Shown here one piece after another: positions 1 to 7,442 of a stretch of DNA of 64,000 nucleotides; the first letter of the stretch is position 1, and every line of letters starts with the position of its first letter. The notes below the pieces were generated by a model. That model was not told the DNA's origin. It did not search any database and was given only the letters and a program-made list of their open reading frames with translations. This stretch comes from Brevibacillus brevis (GTDB lineage: Bacteria; Bacillota; Bacilli; Brevibacillales; Brevibacillaceae). The stretch lies in contig NZ_CP030117.1 of the NCBI RefSeq assembly GCF_001039275.2, forward strand, positions 2,914,001 through 2,978,000, in the 5' to 3' direction. The translations under genes were made by a program, and so were the position numbers.

Positions 1-426
1 CCCCAATTCCGCAAGCTGTTGTGCGAGGCAATAGGAGGCCAGGATCTGTTGCCATTGTCTTTCAGCGAATCTCCAGATGATGTCCAAGCTTTCAAAGATT
101 ATGTTCGTAACGCGTTTCGAGCGAAAACCTTCGCTGAATGGACAGCTATTTTTCAGGAGATGGAAGCGTGTGTTGAACCGGTACTCACTTTTGCAGAAGC
201 GTGCGAGCATCCGCAATTGAAGGCGCGTGAGATGATTGTGGATGTACCGAAACCGGACGGAACAACACAGAGACAATTTGGTTTTCCAATCAAATTTTCC
301 GCAGCCCAGCCAGAATATAAGCATATCGGAAGCAAACTCGGTGAGCATTCTATTCTGCTACTGAAAACTCTGGGGTATACCGACGAACAAATTTCAGTGC
401 TTAAGGAAAAAGAGGTATTTGTATAG
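1..426 (+). CDS. Family III (CaiB/BaiF) acyl-CoA transferase, C-terminal part only
   Basis: The window opens inside this gene. The frame is open from base 1 and ends at TAG 424-426, leaving 141 residues. The tail has the usual layout of CaiB/BaiF enzymes: an ACEHPQLKARE-type segment, a GFPIKFS stretch, and an end reading LGEHS...LGYTDEQISVLKEK. Family III enzymes move CoA between acyl groups or racemise alpha-methyl-acyl-CoA through a catalytic Asp in the N-terminal half, which lies outside the window, so the reaction cannot be chosen. It precedes the thiolase/acyl-CoA dehydrogenase genes on the same strand, which suggests substrate activation or racemisation before beta-oxidation. A sigma-54 promoter lies between it and the thiolase, so the two may be transcribed separately. 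Confidence 0.85.
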   Translation, partial: PQFRKLLCEAIGGQDLLPLSFSESPDDVQAFKDYVRNAFRAKTFAEWTAIFQEMEACVEPVLTFAEACEHPQLKAREMIVDVPKPDGTTQRQFGFPIKFSAAQPEYKHIGSKLGEHSILLLKTLGYTDEQISVLKEKEVFV

Positions 427-463
427 GAGAGGTGTATGGATTTTATACAGTTCATCATTGCTT

Positions 464-491
464 TTGTATTCAACACATACACAATGTACAA
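464..491. promoter_or_regulatory. Inverted repeat upstream of a sigma-54 promoter, candidate activator site
   Basis: TTGTA (464-468) and TACAA (487-491) form an inverted repeat about 40-70 bp upstream of the -24 element. Enhancer-binding proteins normally bind such repeats further upstream as well. The repeat is short, so this is a weak call. Confidence 0.3.
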
Positions 492-530
492 GGAGACTTT
501 GAGAGAGTCGATCATTGGCGATAAAACGTG

Positions 531-546
531 TTGGCACGACTTTTGC
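531..546 (+). promoter_or_regulatory. Sigma-54 (-24/-12) promoter of beta-oxidation cluster A
   Basis: TTGGCACGACTTTTGC has GG at 533-534 and GC at 545-546 with exactly ten bases between, and matches the sigma-54 consensus TGGCACG-N4-TTGC. Transcription should start near 558, about 40 bp before the thiolase ATG. It implies an enhancer-binding activator, probably encoded outside the window. No equivalent element precedes the paralogous cluster at 29871. Confidence 0.85.
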
Positions 547-597
547 TTTACCTAATAGATGTGAAAAGTTCAGTGATCGTCCAAAGGGGGAAGAAGC

Positions 598-1779
598 ATG
601 AGTCGAAAAACAAAAGTCATCGGAGTATATATGGTACCGTTTACAAAGCCTGGCTCGCATGAACCGTATGAAGTGATGGCATCCAAAGCAGTCAAAGGTG
701 CAATAGAAGATGCGGGTATTCACTATTCTGACATCCAACAAGCTTATGCGAGCTACGTATATGGAGACAGTACATGTGGTCAACGAGCTTTGTATACGGT
801 CGGGATGACAGGGATTCCGATCATTAACGTCAATAATAACTGCTCTTCCGGTTCTACTGCGCTATTTTTGGCGAGGCAAGCAGTCGAATCGGGTATGGTA
901 GATTGCGCATTGGCAGTTGGTTTTGAAGAAATGAAACCAGGCGCATTGGCAAGTGTCTGGACAGATCGGACTCCTCCGTTAGGGTGGGCACAAAATCGCT
1001 TGAAAGAGCTGTGGCCAGACGTGCCGGATTCCACTTCGAACGCGATTAAGTTTTTTGGAGCAGCAGGAAAGGAATACCTTGAAAAGTACGGAGCCAACCC
1101 AGATATTTTTGCCAAAGTATCTGTGAAAACGAGAAGTCATGCCATTCAGAATCCTTATTCGCTTTTTCATAAGCCGCTGACGGTGGAAGAGGTATTGAAC
1201 GCTCCAGTCTTAATGCCGAATTTGACACGGCTGATGGCTTGCCCCCCAACCTGCGGAGCTGCGGCAGCGATTGTGTGCAGTGAGGCCTTCGCGATCAAGC
1301 ACGGGATTACCAATGCTGTAGAAATTGTGGGGCAGGCGCTCACAACAGACACCGATGTGACACATGAGTCTCTCCTCAATCTAGTTGGAGCTGATATGAC
1401 CCGCCGGGCAGCAGATCAAGTCTATGAAATGGCCGGGATCGGTCCCGATGAGGTCAACGTAGTAGAGCTCCACGACTGCTTTACTCCCAATGAGGTTATT
1501 ACCTACGAAGGCTTGGGACTGTGTGAAGAAGGCGGGGCCGAAAAGTTCATCCGCGATGGACATAACACATACGGTGGAACCTACGTTGTCAATCCATCAG
1601 GCGGTTTAATGTCAAAAGGTCATCCATTGGGAGCAACTGGTCTGGCACAATGCACCGAGCTAGTTTGGCAGTTGCGTGGCCAGGCGGACAAGCGGCAGGT
1701 CGAGGGTGCGCGTGTCGCTCTCCAGCATAACCTGGGCCTTGGCGGGGCGTGTGTCGTTACGATGTATCGTATCGGCTAA
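598..1779 (+). CDS. SCP-X type thiolase (3-oxoacyl-CoA thiolase), cluster A copy
   Basis: 393 residues, the normal length of the thiolase half of sterol carrier protein X, without the SCP2 lipid-binding tail. The family cleaves 3-oxoacyl-CoA, often bulky or branched, into a shortened acyl-CoA plus acetyl- or propionyl-CoA. The acyl-accepting Cys82 lies in NNNCSSGS; HDCFTPNE (His292), GHPLGATG (His342) and GGAC (Cys385) supply the other active-site segments. The ATG at 598 follows AAAGGGGGAAG. It is first behind the sigma-54 promoter, with an acyl-CoA dehydrogenase 25 bp downstream. The protein at 29871 is a close paralogue: I count 10 differences in the first 60 residues. Chain-length preference cannot be read from sequence. 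Confidence 0.9.
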   Translation: MSRKTKVIGVYMVPFTKPGSHEPYEVMASKAVKGAIEDAGIHYSDIQQAYASYVYGDSTCGQRALYTVGMTGIPIINVNNNCSSGSTALFLARQAVESGMVDCALAVGFEEMKPGALASVWTDRTPPLGWAQNRLKELWPDVPDSTSNAIKFFGAAGKEYLEKYGANPDIFAKVSVKTRSHAIQNPYSLFHKPLTVEEVLNAPVLMPNLTRLMACPPTCGAAAAIVCSEAFAIKHGITNAVEIVGQALTTDTDVTHESLLNLVGADMTRRAADQVYEMAGIGPDEVNVVELHDCFTPNEVITYEGLGLCEEGGAEKFIRDGHNTYGGTYVVNPSGGLMSKGHPLGATGLAQCTELVWQLRGQADKRQVEGARVALQHNLGLGGACVVTMYRIG

Positions 1780-1804
1780 TCAATCGTACTTGGAGGGATT
1801 ATTG

Positions 1805-2998
1805 ATGTCACAAACCATTCCGGCATCGAAGCCAGCGACATTTGATTTATTTAAAAGAAATCGCCCTTTTCTTACACAAGAGCACGAGATGTTTCGCAGC
1901 TCTCTACGCAAGTTTCTCGAGAGGGAAGCCGTACCGAACATTGAGAAGTGGGAGGAAGAGCAATACACCCCACGTGAGTTTTATCAAAAAATGGGCGAGC
2001 AAGGGTTTCTATGCCCGCAAGTTGCACCTGAGTACGGCGGACTTGGACTCGATTTTGGTTTTAACATGGTTTTGGCCGAAGAATTGAGTCGGGTTGGAGT
2101 AGGCGGCTTGGCAAGTATGAGCAGTTCCATCATCGTTCCCTATTTGGAACGCTATGGCACCGAGGAGCAGAAGAAAAAGTACTTGCCCAAATGCGTATCT
2201 GGTGAGATTACGACAGCGATCGGCATGACGGAACCAGGCATCGGCTCCGACTTGGCGGGAATGCGGACAACTGCCGTGCGAGATGGAGACCACTATATCA
2301 TCAATGGACAAAAAACATTTATCTCTAATGGAATCAATGCAGGGCTATTCTTCATTTGCGTCAAGACAGACCCAACAGCTACACTTGCTCATAAAGGGAT
2401 CAGCATCCTTTTAGTTGAGGACGGTACACCGGGTTTTTCTTGTGGTCGCAAATTGAAGAAATTGGGGCAGCATTCTACGGATACGGCAGAGCTGGTTTTT
2501 GAGGATGCACGTGTCCCTGTATCCAATCTGCTTGGTGAGGAAGGCAAGGGCTTCTACTACCTGATGGATAAGCTGCAACAAGAGCGGATTATGATCGCAA
2601 TTGGCGCGTTAGTTGTGGCTGAAGAGATGCTCAAGACGACCATGACTTACGTAAAAGAGCGACACGCTTTCGGTAAACCAATCAGTTCCTTTCAAAATAC
2701 ACAATTCGAGATGGCGGAGATGGCTACGGAAATTTCCATGGCTCAGACCTTTGTCGATGATCTGACCTACCGGCATATGAATGGCGAAAATGTATCGACG
2801 CAAGTCTCCATGGCGAAGTGGTCGATCACCGAAATGGCACGACGTATGTCCGTTAGATGCTTGCAGCTTCATGGAGGATACGGCTTCATGGAAGAATACG
2901 CCATTGCTCGTCGATACCGTGATGTCGCTGTCATGCCGATCTACGGTGGTACGACAGAAATTATGAAAAACATTATCGCAAAAAATCTCGGGATGTAG
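1805..2998 (+). CDS. Acyl-CoA dehydrogenase, cluster A first copy
   Basis: 397 residues from ATG 1805, chosen because GGAGGG lies just upstream and the paralogue at 32951 starts at the same point; the frame is open further upstream but overlaps the thiolase. FAD-dependent enzyme that makes the 2-enoyl-CoA and passes electrons to ETF. Visible family segments are EYGGLGLDFGF, MTEPGIGSDLAGM, NGQKTFISNG, and a C-terminal LHGGYGFMEEY...PIYGGTTEIMKNII. The position after PIY is Gly, where medium-chain enzymes have the catalytic Glu, so the base is probably on the other helix, as in long-chain and isovaleryl-CoA dehydrogenases (inference). It nearly duplicates the 32951 product. Confidence 0.9.
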   Translation: MSQTIPASKPATFDLFKRNRPFLTQEHEMFRSSLRKFLEREAVPNIEKWEEEQYTPREFYQKMGEQGFLCPQVAPEYGGLGLDFGFNMVLAEELSRVGVGGLASMSSSIIVPYLERYGTEEQKKKYLPKCVSGEITTAIGMTEPGIGSDLAGMRTTAVRDGDHYIINGQKTFISNGINAGLFFICVKTDPTATLAHKGISILLVEDGTPGFSCGRKLKKLGQHSTDTAELVFEDARVPVSNLLGEEGKGFYYLMDKLQQERIMIAIGALVVAEEMLKTTMTYVKERHAFGKPISSFQNTQFEMAEMATEISMAQTFVDDLTYRHMNGENVSTQVSMAKWSITEMARRMSVRCLQLHGGYGFMEEYAIARRYRDVAVMPIYGGTTEIMKNIIAKNLGM

Positions 2999-3063
2999 GC
3001 GTAATACTGTCCGCAGAGTTTTGGTGGACGAAGAGAAAAGAAAGAACAACTCAACCGGTTAAT

Positions 3064-3408
3064 CGATGCAAAGTCAGAGAGCTATTGTACGCCCTTGATA
3101 ATAATCAGTCCATTGACGTTGAGGACGGGTTCATTCCCCCAACGTTTCCCACTGTCATCGAATTTTGGGGTTCTCAAACGTCCGTCTCAATGAATTTGGG
3201 TCTGAAAATTGAAAAAGTTCTCCGCGGTGGACAAGAATATGAGTACTTAGGCAAAATCCGAATCGGGGATGACATAACGGTTTATGGAGAAGTCGAGGAC
3301 GTATACACAAAAGCGGCCATGAACTTCGTCGTCATCAAAAAAGAGTTCGTCAATCAACATGGTGAAACCGTTGTCGTTGGACGTTCGACCATCATCGAAA
3401 GACATTAG
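3064..3408 (+). pseudogene. MaoC-like hydratase, N-terminal-half subunit, 5'-truncated relic
   Basis: From about 3064 the frame reads KVRELLYALDNNQS, then DGFIPPTFPTVIEFWG, aligning with KIKELALAIGDDNP...GIPIPPTFLQVIDLWG of the intact paralogue at 31928. The first 20 or so residues of that paralogue are missing, and about ten are deleted between the two aligned blocks. The only in-frame start is TTG 3085, with no ribosome binding site. The C-terminal half (GGQEYEYLGKIRIGDD onward to SRSTIIERH-like end) is well kept. The intact family forms a hot-dog fold that hydrates 2-enoyl-CoA as a two-subunit enzyme. Loss of the first strand and the spacing change suggest a dead copy, although translation from TTG 3085 is not excluded. 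Confidence 0.7.
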
Positions 3409-3412
3409 GGGG

Positions 3413-3800
3413 ATGAACATGATCGGTAAAACCATTCGAACCGCTATATAAAGAAGAAATAACGCATAGCCAGCTCGTCCGATATGCCGGAGCCTCAGGT
3501 GACTTCAATCCTATTCACACGGTAGTGCCCGTTGCCGAAAAAGCGGGGCTTGGTGGCGTCATCGCACACGGCATGATGATCATGGGTTTTGTCGGGCAAG
3601 CAATCCATACGTGGTTTCATGCAGATGATCTCTTGAAGTTCTCCGTTCGGTTTCGAGGCATGACGCGACCGGGAGAAAAAATCATCGTAAAAGGCTCCGT
3701 TGTAGCTGAAAAGGAAGATCGTTGGCTATGTGAAGCAGAAGTCGTCAATGAAGCAGGAGAAGTGAAGGTCAGTGCCCAGTTTGAAGTTAGAAAAGGATAA
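3413..3800 (+). pseudogene. MaoC-like hydratase, catalytic subunit, frameshifted
   Basis: ATG 3413 begins MNMIGKT and then hits TAA after 12 codons. One base later the other frame continues without a break: FEPLYKEEITHSQLVRYAGA, then SGDFNPIH and IAHGMMIMGF, to TAA 3798-3800. This is the same order as the intact 135-residue paralogue at 32408. A single extra base near 3434 (GGTAAAACC-A-TTCGAACC) accounts for the break. The Asp-N-P-x-H hydratase motif (DFNPIH) and the HGM turn are intact beyond the lesion. The alternative start GTG 3525 would omit the catalytic Asp and His, so no active enzyme is expected unless the shift is a sequencing error. The adjacent partner subunit is also damaged, which favours true decay. 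Confidence 0.8.
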
Positions 3801-3818
3801 TAAGGGAGGGTATCAAAC

Positions 3819-5063
3819 ATGATCAGTTTTCAGGTTTCAGAGGAAATCAAAGAGGTAATCTCCGCGATTTATCGATTCGTTGAAGTAGAAATTGACCCTC
3901 TTCGCAAGAAATATCAAAAAGAGCTGGAAAATGAAAGATATTTTTATGACGAGAATGGCTTGCTTTCACCTGGGGTACAAGAAGCGCTGAAACAAGTTCG
4001 CTTAAAATCAGCAGAAGCCGGATTCTATACGATGTTTGGTGAGTCAGAGCTGGGGGGATCGGGAGATGATTTTGGCCCGATTTCTGTCGCTCTGATATAT
4101 GAAGCTATCATGAAAAAATACGGTCTGGACCCGTTAGTCATGGAAATGTTCCCAGCGGGTCTGTTTACAGGCGGACTCACACCAGCACTGTTGGGGATGC
4201 ACCCTGATACCAAAGCCGAGTTATTGCCCGGTATCTCTAGAGGCGAAATTACGTTATGTTTCGGACTGAGTGAACCAGACGCAGGCTCTGATGTATGGGC
4301 GATAAAGACCAAAGCCGTGAAGGATGGGGAACACTGGGTTCTGAATGGGACGAAGCAGTGGATTACCAATGCGCATTACGCCAAATACGGGATCATTTTC
4401 GCCATCACCGATCCCGAACTAGTGGAAAAAAGAAAGGGCGGAATTACCTGCTTCCTTGTCCCGTTTGACGGAAAAACATGTGTAGCAACCTCATCCATTC
4501 CGTATATGGGACACCTGGGCTCGCGGATCGGGATCATTTCCATAGAAAACGCGCGGGTTCATGAAAAATATATCATCGGCGAATTGAATCAAGGTTTCGG
4601 TAAAGCCTTGCACGGCGTTGATGTGGGAAGGGTAGTTATGGCAGCGACATGTGTAGGTGCGGCACAGTGGGCGCTGGACAAAGCGATCCAATACGCAAAT
4701 GAACGCAAGACCTTCGGCGTCACAATAGGGAACCATCAGGCGATACAAATGATGCTCGCTGATTGCGCGATGGAGATCTATGCCGCACGTAATATGCTGC
4801 TGCATTGCGCGTGGAAAATGGAAAATCAAGAAAAGCTCCCGCTCAAGGAAATCTCGATGATCAAAGCTTATTGTACGGAAATGTTGCAGAAAGTTGTCGA
4901 CCGATGCATACAAATCCACGGGGGCATGGGCTTAACGAATGAAATGAAGCTGGAAAAAGTATGGAGATGGGCAAGAACCTTGCGAATTCCTGACGGTACG
5001 ACGGAAATCCAAAAGCGTACGATTGCCCGACGCTTGCTCCAAGGCGATCAAAGCTTTCAGTAG
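3819..5063 (+). CDS. Acyl-CoA dehydrogenase, cluster A second copy
   Basis: 414 residues, ATG 3819 after GGGAGGG. It is a different subfamily from the 1805 product: an N-terminal helical region with a Lys/Glu-rich stretch, then FGLSEPDAGSDVWAIKTKA, NGTKQWITNAHYAKYG, and a C-terminal IQIHGGMGLTNE...RIPDGTTEIQKRTIARRLL. Asp replaces the usual Glu before GTTEIQ, so the catalytic base must be assigned by structure. It probably oxidises a different intermediate in the same pathway, with ETF as electron acceptor. No equivalent sits in cluster B, where the second dehydrogenase (34944) is yet another subfamily. It is followed by the dehydrogenase stub and the membrane oxidoreductase. Confidence 0.88.
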   Translation: MISFQVSEEIKEVISAIYRFVEVEIDPLRKKYQKELENERYFYDENGLLSPGVQEALKQVRLKSAEAGFYTMFGESELGGSGDDFGPISVALIYEAIMKKYGLDPLVMEMFPAGLFTGGLTPALLGMHPDTKAELLPGISRGEITLCFGLSEPDAGSDVWAIKTKAVKDGEHWVLNGTKQWITNAHYAKYGIIFAITDPELVEKRKGGITCFLVPFDGKTCVATSSIPYMGHLGSRIGIISIENARVHEKYIIGELNQGFGKALHGVDVGRVVMAATCVGAAQWALDKAIQYANERKTFGVTIGNHQAIQMMLADCAMEIYAARNMLLHCAWKMENQEKLPLKEISMIKAYCTEMLQKVVDRCIQIHGGMGLTNEMKLEKVWRWARTLRIPDGTTEIQKRTIARRLLQGDQSFQ

Positions 5064-5079
5064 AATCTGGAGGAACCAG

Positions 5080-5178
5080 ATGAGATTTCAAGGGAAAGTA
5101 GCTATCGTCACTGTAGGCTTCCCAAGCAATGAATCGGTGCATGAAAAGTTGCTCCGATTCATTGCTGGTCTTACTTGA
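5080..5178 (+). pseudogene. Short-chain dehydrogenase stub
   Basis: ATG 5080 follows a good ribosome binding site (GGAGGAACCAG) and encodes 32 residues beginning MRFQGKVAIVT, then VGFPSNESVHEKLL. The first eleven residues match the start of the intact dehydrogenase at 34184 (MRFAGKVAIVT) with one difference. The glycine-rich NAD loop and everything after it are gone. It occupies the place where cluster A would carry the 3-hydroxyacyl-CoA dehydrogenase, so it is best read as a deletion remnant. Confidence 0.75.
5125..5166. repeat. Perfect 13-bp inverted repeat at the deletion scar
   Basis: AGCAATGAATCGG (5125-5137) and CCGATTCATTGCT (5154-5166) are exact reverse complements separated by 16 bases. 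They lie in the non-homologous tail of the dehydrogenase stub, just before the next gene's ribosome binding site. No T-tract follows, so it is not a normal intrinsic terminator. Confidence 0.7.
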
Positions 5179-5190
5179 GGAGGTTCATCC

Positions 5191-7236
5191 ATGTTATCCT
5201 TCCTAAACTTTGTAGCATTTCTCGCCATAACAGGGTATGCCACATATTTATTCGTACAAATCGTGTACAGCCGAATCGCCTTTATCAAGCTCGGCAAAAA
5301 AGCAAACCTGAAGAAGGATGCCGCGATACGCATCCAAGAATTTCTCACGCAAGTATTTGGCCAAACAAAGCTCTTGAAAGATCCGAAAAGCGGTGTCATG
5401 CATATCATCATGTTTTACGGCTTTATCATTCTTCAGTTTGGGGCGATTGAACTCATTATCAAAGGGTTCGTCAAAGGCTTTGAATACCCGATGGGAGAGG
5501 CTCACAAGTATTTCAGTCTCAGTCAGGAGATTACGACTTTTCTCGTGCTGCTCGCAGTTGGTTATGCCTACTATCGTCGCTATATTGAGAAAGTAAAGCG
5601 TTTGAAACGAGGGTTTAAATCAGGGCTTGTGATTATCTTTTTAACAACACTGATGCTATCGATTTTCTTTACTTTAGCCTTTGAGCACCTATGGCTGGGA
5701 GATTCAGGTGGGGCGCATGCTCCCATCTCATCGTTGATCGCTAGCTTGTTCGCTGGGATACCCCCTGAGATAGCTGGTGCACTGTTCTATCTGTTTTGGT
5801 GGGTTCATCTACTTACGCTCCTTGCGTTTATGGTCTATGTCCCGCAATCCAAGCACGCGCATGTACTATTCGCGCCTGTAAATATCATGTTGCGCGATAC
5901 CAAACCTGTCGGGAAGCTCACATCCATTGATTTTGAGGATGAAAAGCAAGAGACTTATGGCGTCGGAAAGATCGAGGATTTCCGGCAAAATCAGTTGATT
6001 GACCTGTACGCCTGCGTGGAATGCGGTAGATGTACCAATATGTGTCCTGCATCCGGTACAGGCAAAACGCTATCGCCAATGGATCTGATTGTGAAAATGC
6101 GCGATCATCTGACGGAAAAAGGCTCAGCGATTACATCACGTACGGCATGGATGCCTTCCTTTGCGTTTGCGCAGGCAAGAGGGAACCATCCAATGTATGA
6201 TGAAGTGGCTGTTACCGCAGTACAAGCTCCTACGCTGATCGGAGACGTCATTACGGAAGAAGAGCTATGGGCTTGTACAACGTGCAGAAATTGCGAGGAT
6301 CAATGTCCAGTAGCGAATGAGCATGTGGAAAAAATTATCGATATGCGCCGTTATCTCGTGTTAACGGAAGGCAGTATGCCGCATGAAGCATCTCGCTATT
6401 TCCAAAATATCGAACGACAGAGCAATCCGTGGGGGATTAACCGAAAAGAGCGGTTGAAGTGGCGAGAGGGGCGCGAAGACATCCAAGTGCCTACCGTGAG
6501 TGAGGTAGAGGAGTTCGAATATTTGTTCTTTGTCGGCTCCATGGGATCGTTTGATCTTCGTAGCCAAAAGATCGCGCAGGCTTTCGTCAAAATTATGAAT
6601 ACGGCGGGTATTTCTTTTGCTGTTCTGGGCAATGAGGAGCGTAATTCCGGGGATACAGCTCGTCGCATGGGGAACGAGTTTTTATTCCAGCAGCTCTGCC
6701 AGGAAAACATCGCGAACTTCCAAGCTTATGGCGTCAAGAAGATCGTCACGATTTGCCCGCATACGTACAATACGTTTAAGCATGAATATCAAGAATTCGG
6801 GTTGGAGGCAGAAGTCTATCATCATACAGAATTGATCTGGAAGTGGATGCAGGAAGGACGGATCAAGCCGACGAAGGAAGTCGACGAATCCATTGCTTAT
6901 CACGACTCCTGTTACATCGGGCGGTATAACGATATTTACGATATCCCGCGGCAAATCCTTACCCACATTCCAGGTGTTCAAATGCTGGAGATGGCGCGCA
7001 ACAAACAAGATGCGCTGTGCTGCGGGGCAGGCGGTGGGATGATGTGGATGGAAGAAACACAAGGAAAACGTGTAAATATTGAGCGTACGGAGCAGGCACT
7101 CCGTCTAAATCCAACGACAATCGGCAGCAACTGTCCATACTGTCTGACCATGATGAGTGACGGGACAAAGGCAAAAGAGATGGAGCACCTCGTCAAAACG
7201 CTGGACATTGCAGAAATCGTGGAGAAAGCGATCTAA
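5191..7236 (+). CDS. Membrane ETF:menaquinone oxidoreductase (FadF/EMO-type FeS protein)
   Basis: 681 residues, ATG 5191 after GAGGAGG. The N-terminal third (about residues 5-235) is a hydrophobic multi-helix domain of the NarI cytochrome b type. Two ferredoxin-like sites follow: CVECGRCTNMCP (Cys275, 278, 281, 285) and CTTCRNCEDQCP (Cys362, 365, 368, 372). The C-terminal part carries cysteine-rich CCG segments (DSCYIGRY, CCGAGGGMMW, NCPYC). This order is that of the FadF/EMO family, which passes electrons from reduced ETF to menaquinone and is the standard outlet for acyl-CoA dehydrogenases in Bacillota. Its place directly after the two dehydrogenases fits. Only cluster A carries it, so it may serve both clusters. 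A strong terminator follows. Confidence 0.9.
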   Translation: MLSFLNFVAFLAITGYATYLFVQIVYSRIAFIKLGKKANLKKDAAIRIQEFLTQVFGQTKLLKDPKSGVMHIIMFYGFIILQFGAIELIIKGFVKGFEYPMGEAHKYFSLSQEITTFLVLLAVGYAYYRRYIEKVKRLKRGFKSGLVIIFLTTLMLSIFFTLAFEHLWLGDSGGAHAPISSLIASLFAGIPPEIAGALFYLFWWVHLLTLLAFMVYVPQSKHAHVLFAPVNIMLRDTKPVGKLTSIDFEDEKQETYGVGKIEDFRQNQLIDLYACVECGRCTNMCPASGTGKTLSPMDLIVKMRDHLTEKGSAITSRTAWMPSFAFAQARGNHPMYDEVAVTAVQAPTLIGDVITEEELWACTTCRNCEDQCPVANEHVEKIIDMRRYLVLTEGSMPHEASRYFQNIERQSNPWGINRKERLKWREGREDIQVPTVSEVEEFEYLFFVGSMGSFDLRSQKIAQAFVKIMNTAGISFAVLGNEERNSGDTARRMGNEFLFQQLCQENIANFQAYGVKKIVTICPHTYNTFKHEYQEFGLEAEVYHHTELIWKWMQEGRIKPTKEVDESIAYHDSCYIGRYNDIYDIPRQILTHIPGVQMLEMARNKQDALCCGAGGGMMWMEETQGKRVNIERTEQALRLNPTTIGSNCPYCLTMMSDGTKAKEMEHLVKTLDIAEIVEKAI

Positions 7237-7246
7237 AAGAACGTCG

Positions 7247-7275
7247 AAAAAAGAGCGATAGACCGCTCTTTTTTG
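7247..7275 (+). terminator. Intrinsic terminator of cluster A
   Basis: AAGAGCG (7251-7257) pairs with CGCTCTT (7264-7270), extended by an upstream A-run against a T-run. It lies 10 bp after the oxidoreductase stop. Confidence 0.85.
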
Positions 7276-7292
7276 TTTGGAGAGGATTTTTC

Positions 7293-7334
7293 GTGACAAT
7301 CGGCATTTGATATATTATAGTAACTTTATTACTA
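7293..7334 (+). promoter_or_regulatory. Sigma-A promoter overlapped by an inverted-repeat operator
   Basis: GTGACA (7293-7298), 17 bp, TATAGT (7316-7321) is a good vegetative promoter for the VOC gene at 7443. Overlapping the -10 is TAGTAA-CTTTA-TTACTA (7318-7334), a 6-bp inverted repeat with a 5-bp centre, placed where a repressor would block polymerase. In Bacillus subtilis catDE is controlled by quinone-sensing MarR/DUF24 repressors that bind TAGTA-rich repeats, so the same logic is plausible here. No repressor gene is adjacent. Confidence 0.65.
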
Positions 7335-7442
7335 ATCGTAAGTTAAAACGGAACTTCATCTCGGAATAGAGAAGGTCGTTTATGGTCAGCTTGACAGAAG
7401 TATGAAGAACACCCATGTATATAAACGAGGAGGAACACGCTC

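Noticed and set aside
394..783. Minus-strand frame across the cluster A promoter
   Set aside because: It is antisense to the sigma-54 promoter and the thiolase start, with no start signal.
1676..1804. N-terminal extension of the acyl-CoA dehydrogenase
   Set aside because: It overlaps the thiolase end in another frame. ATG 1805 has the ribosome binding site, and the paralogue at 32951 begins at the same point.
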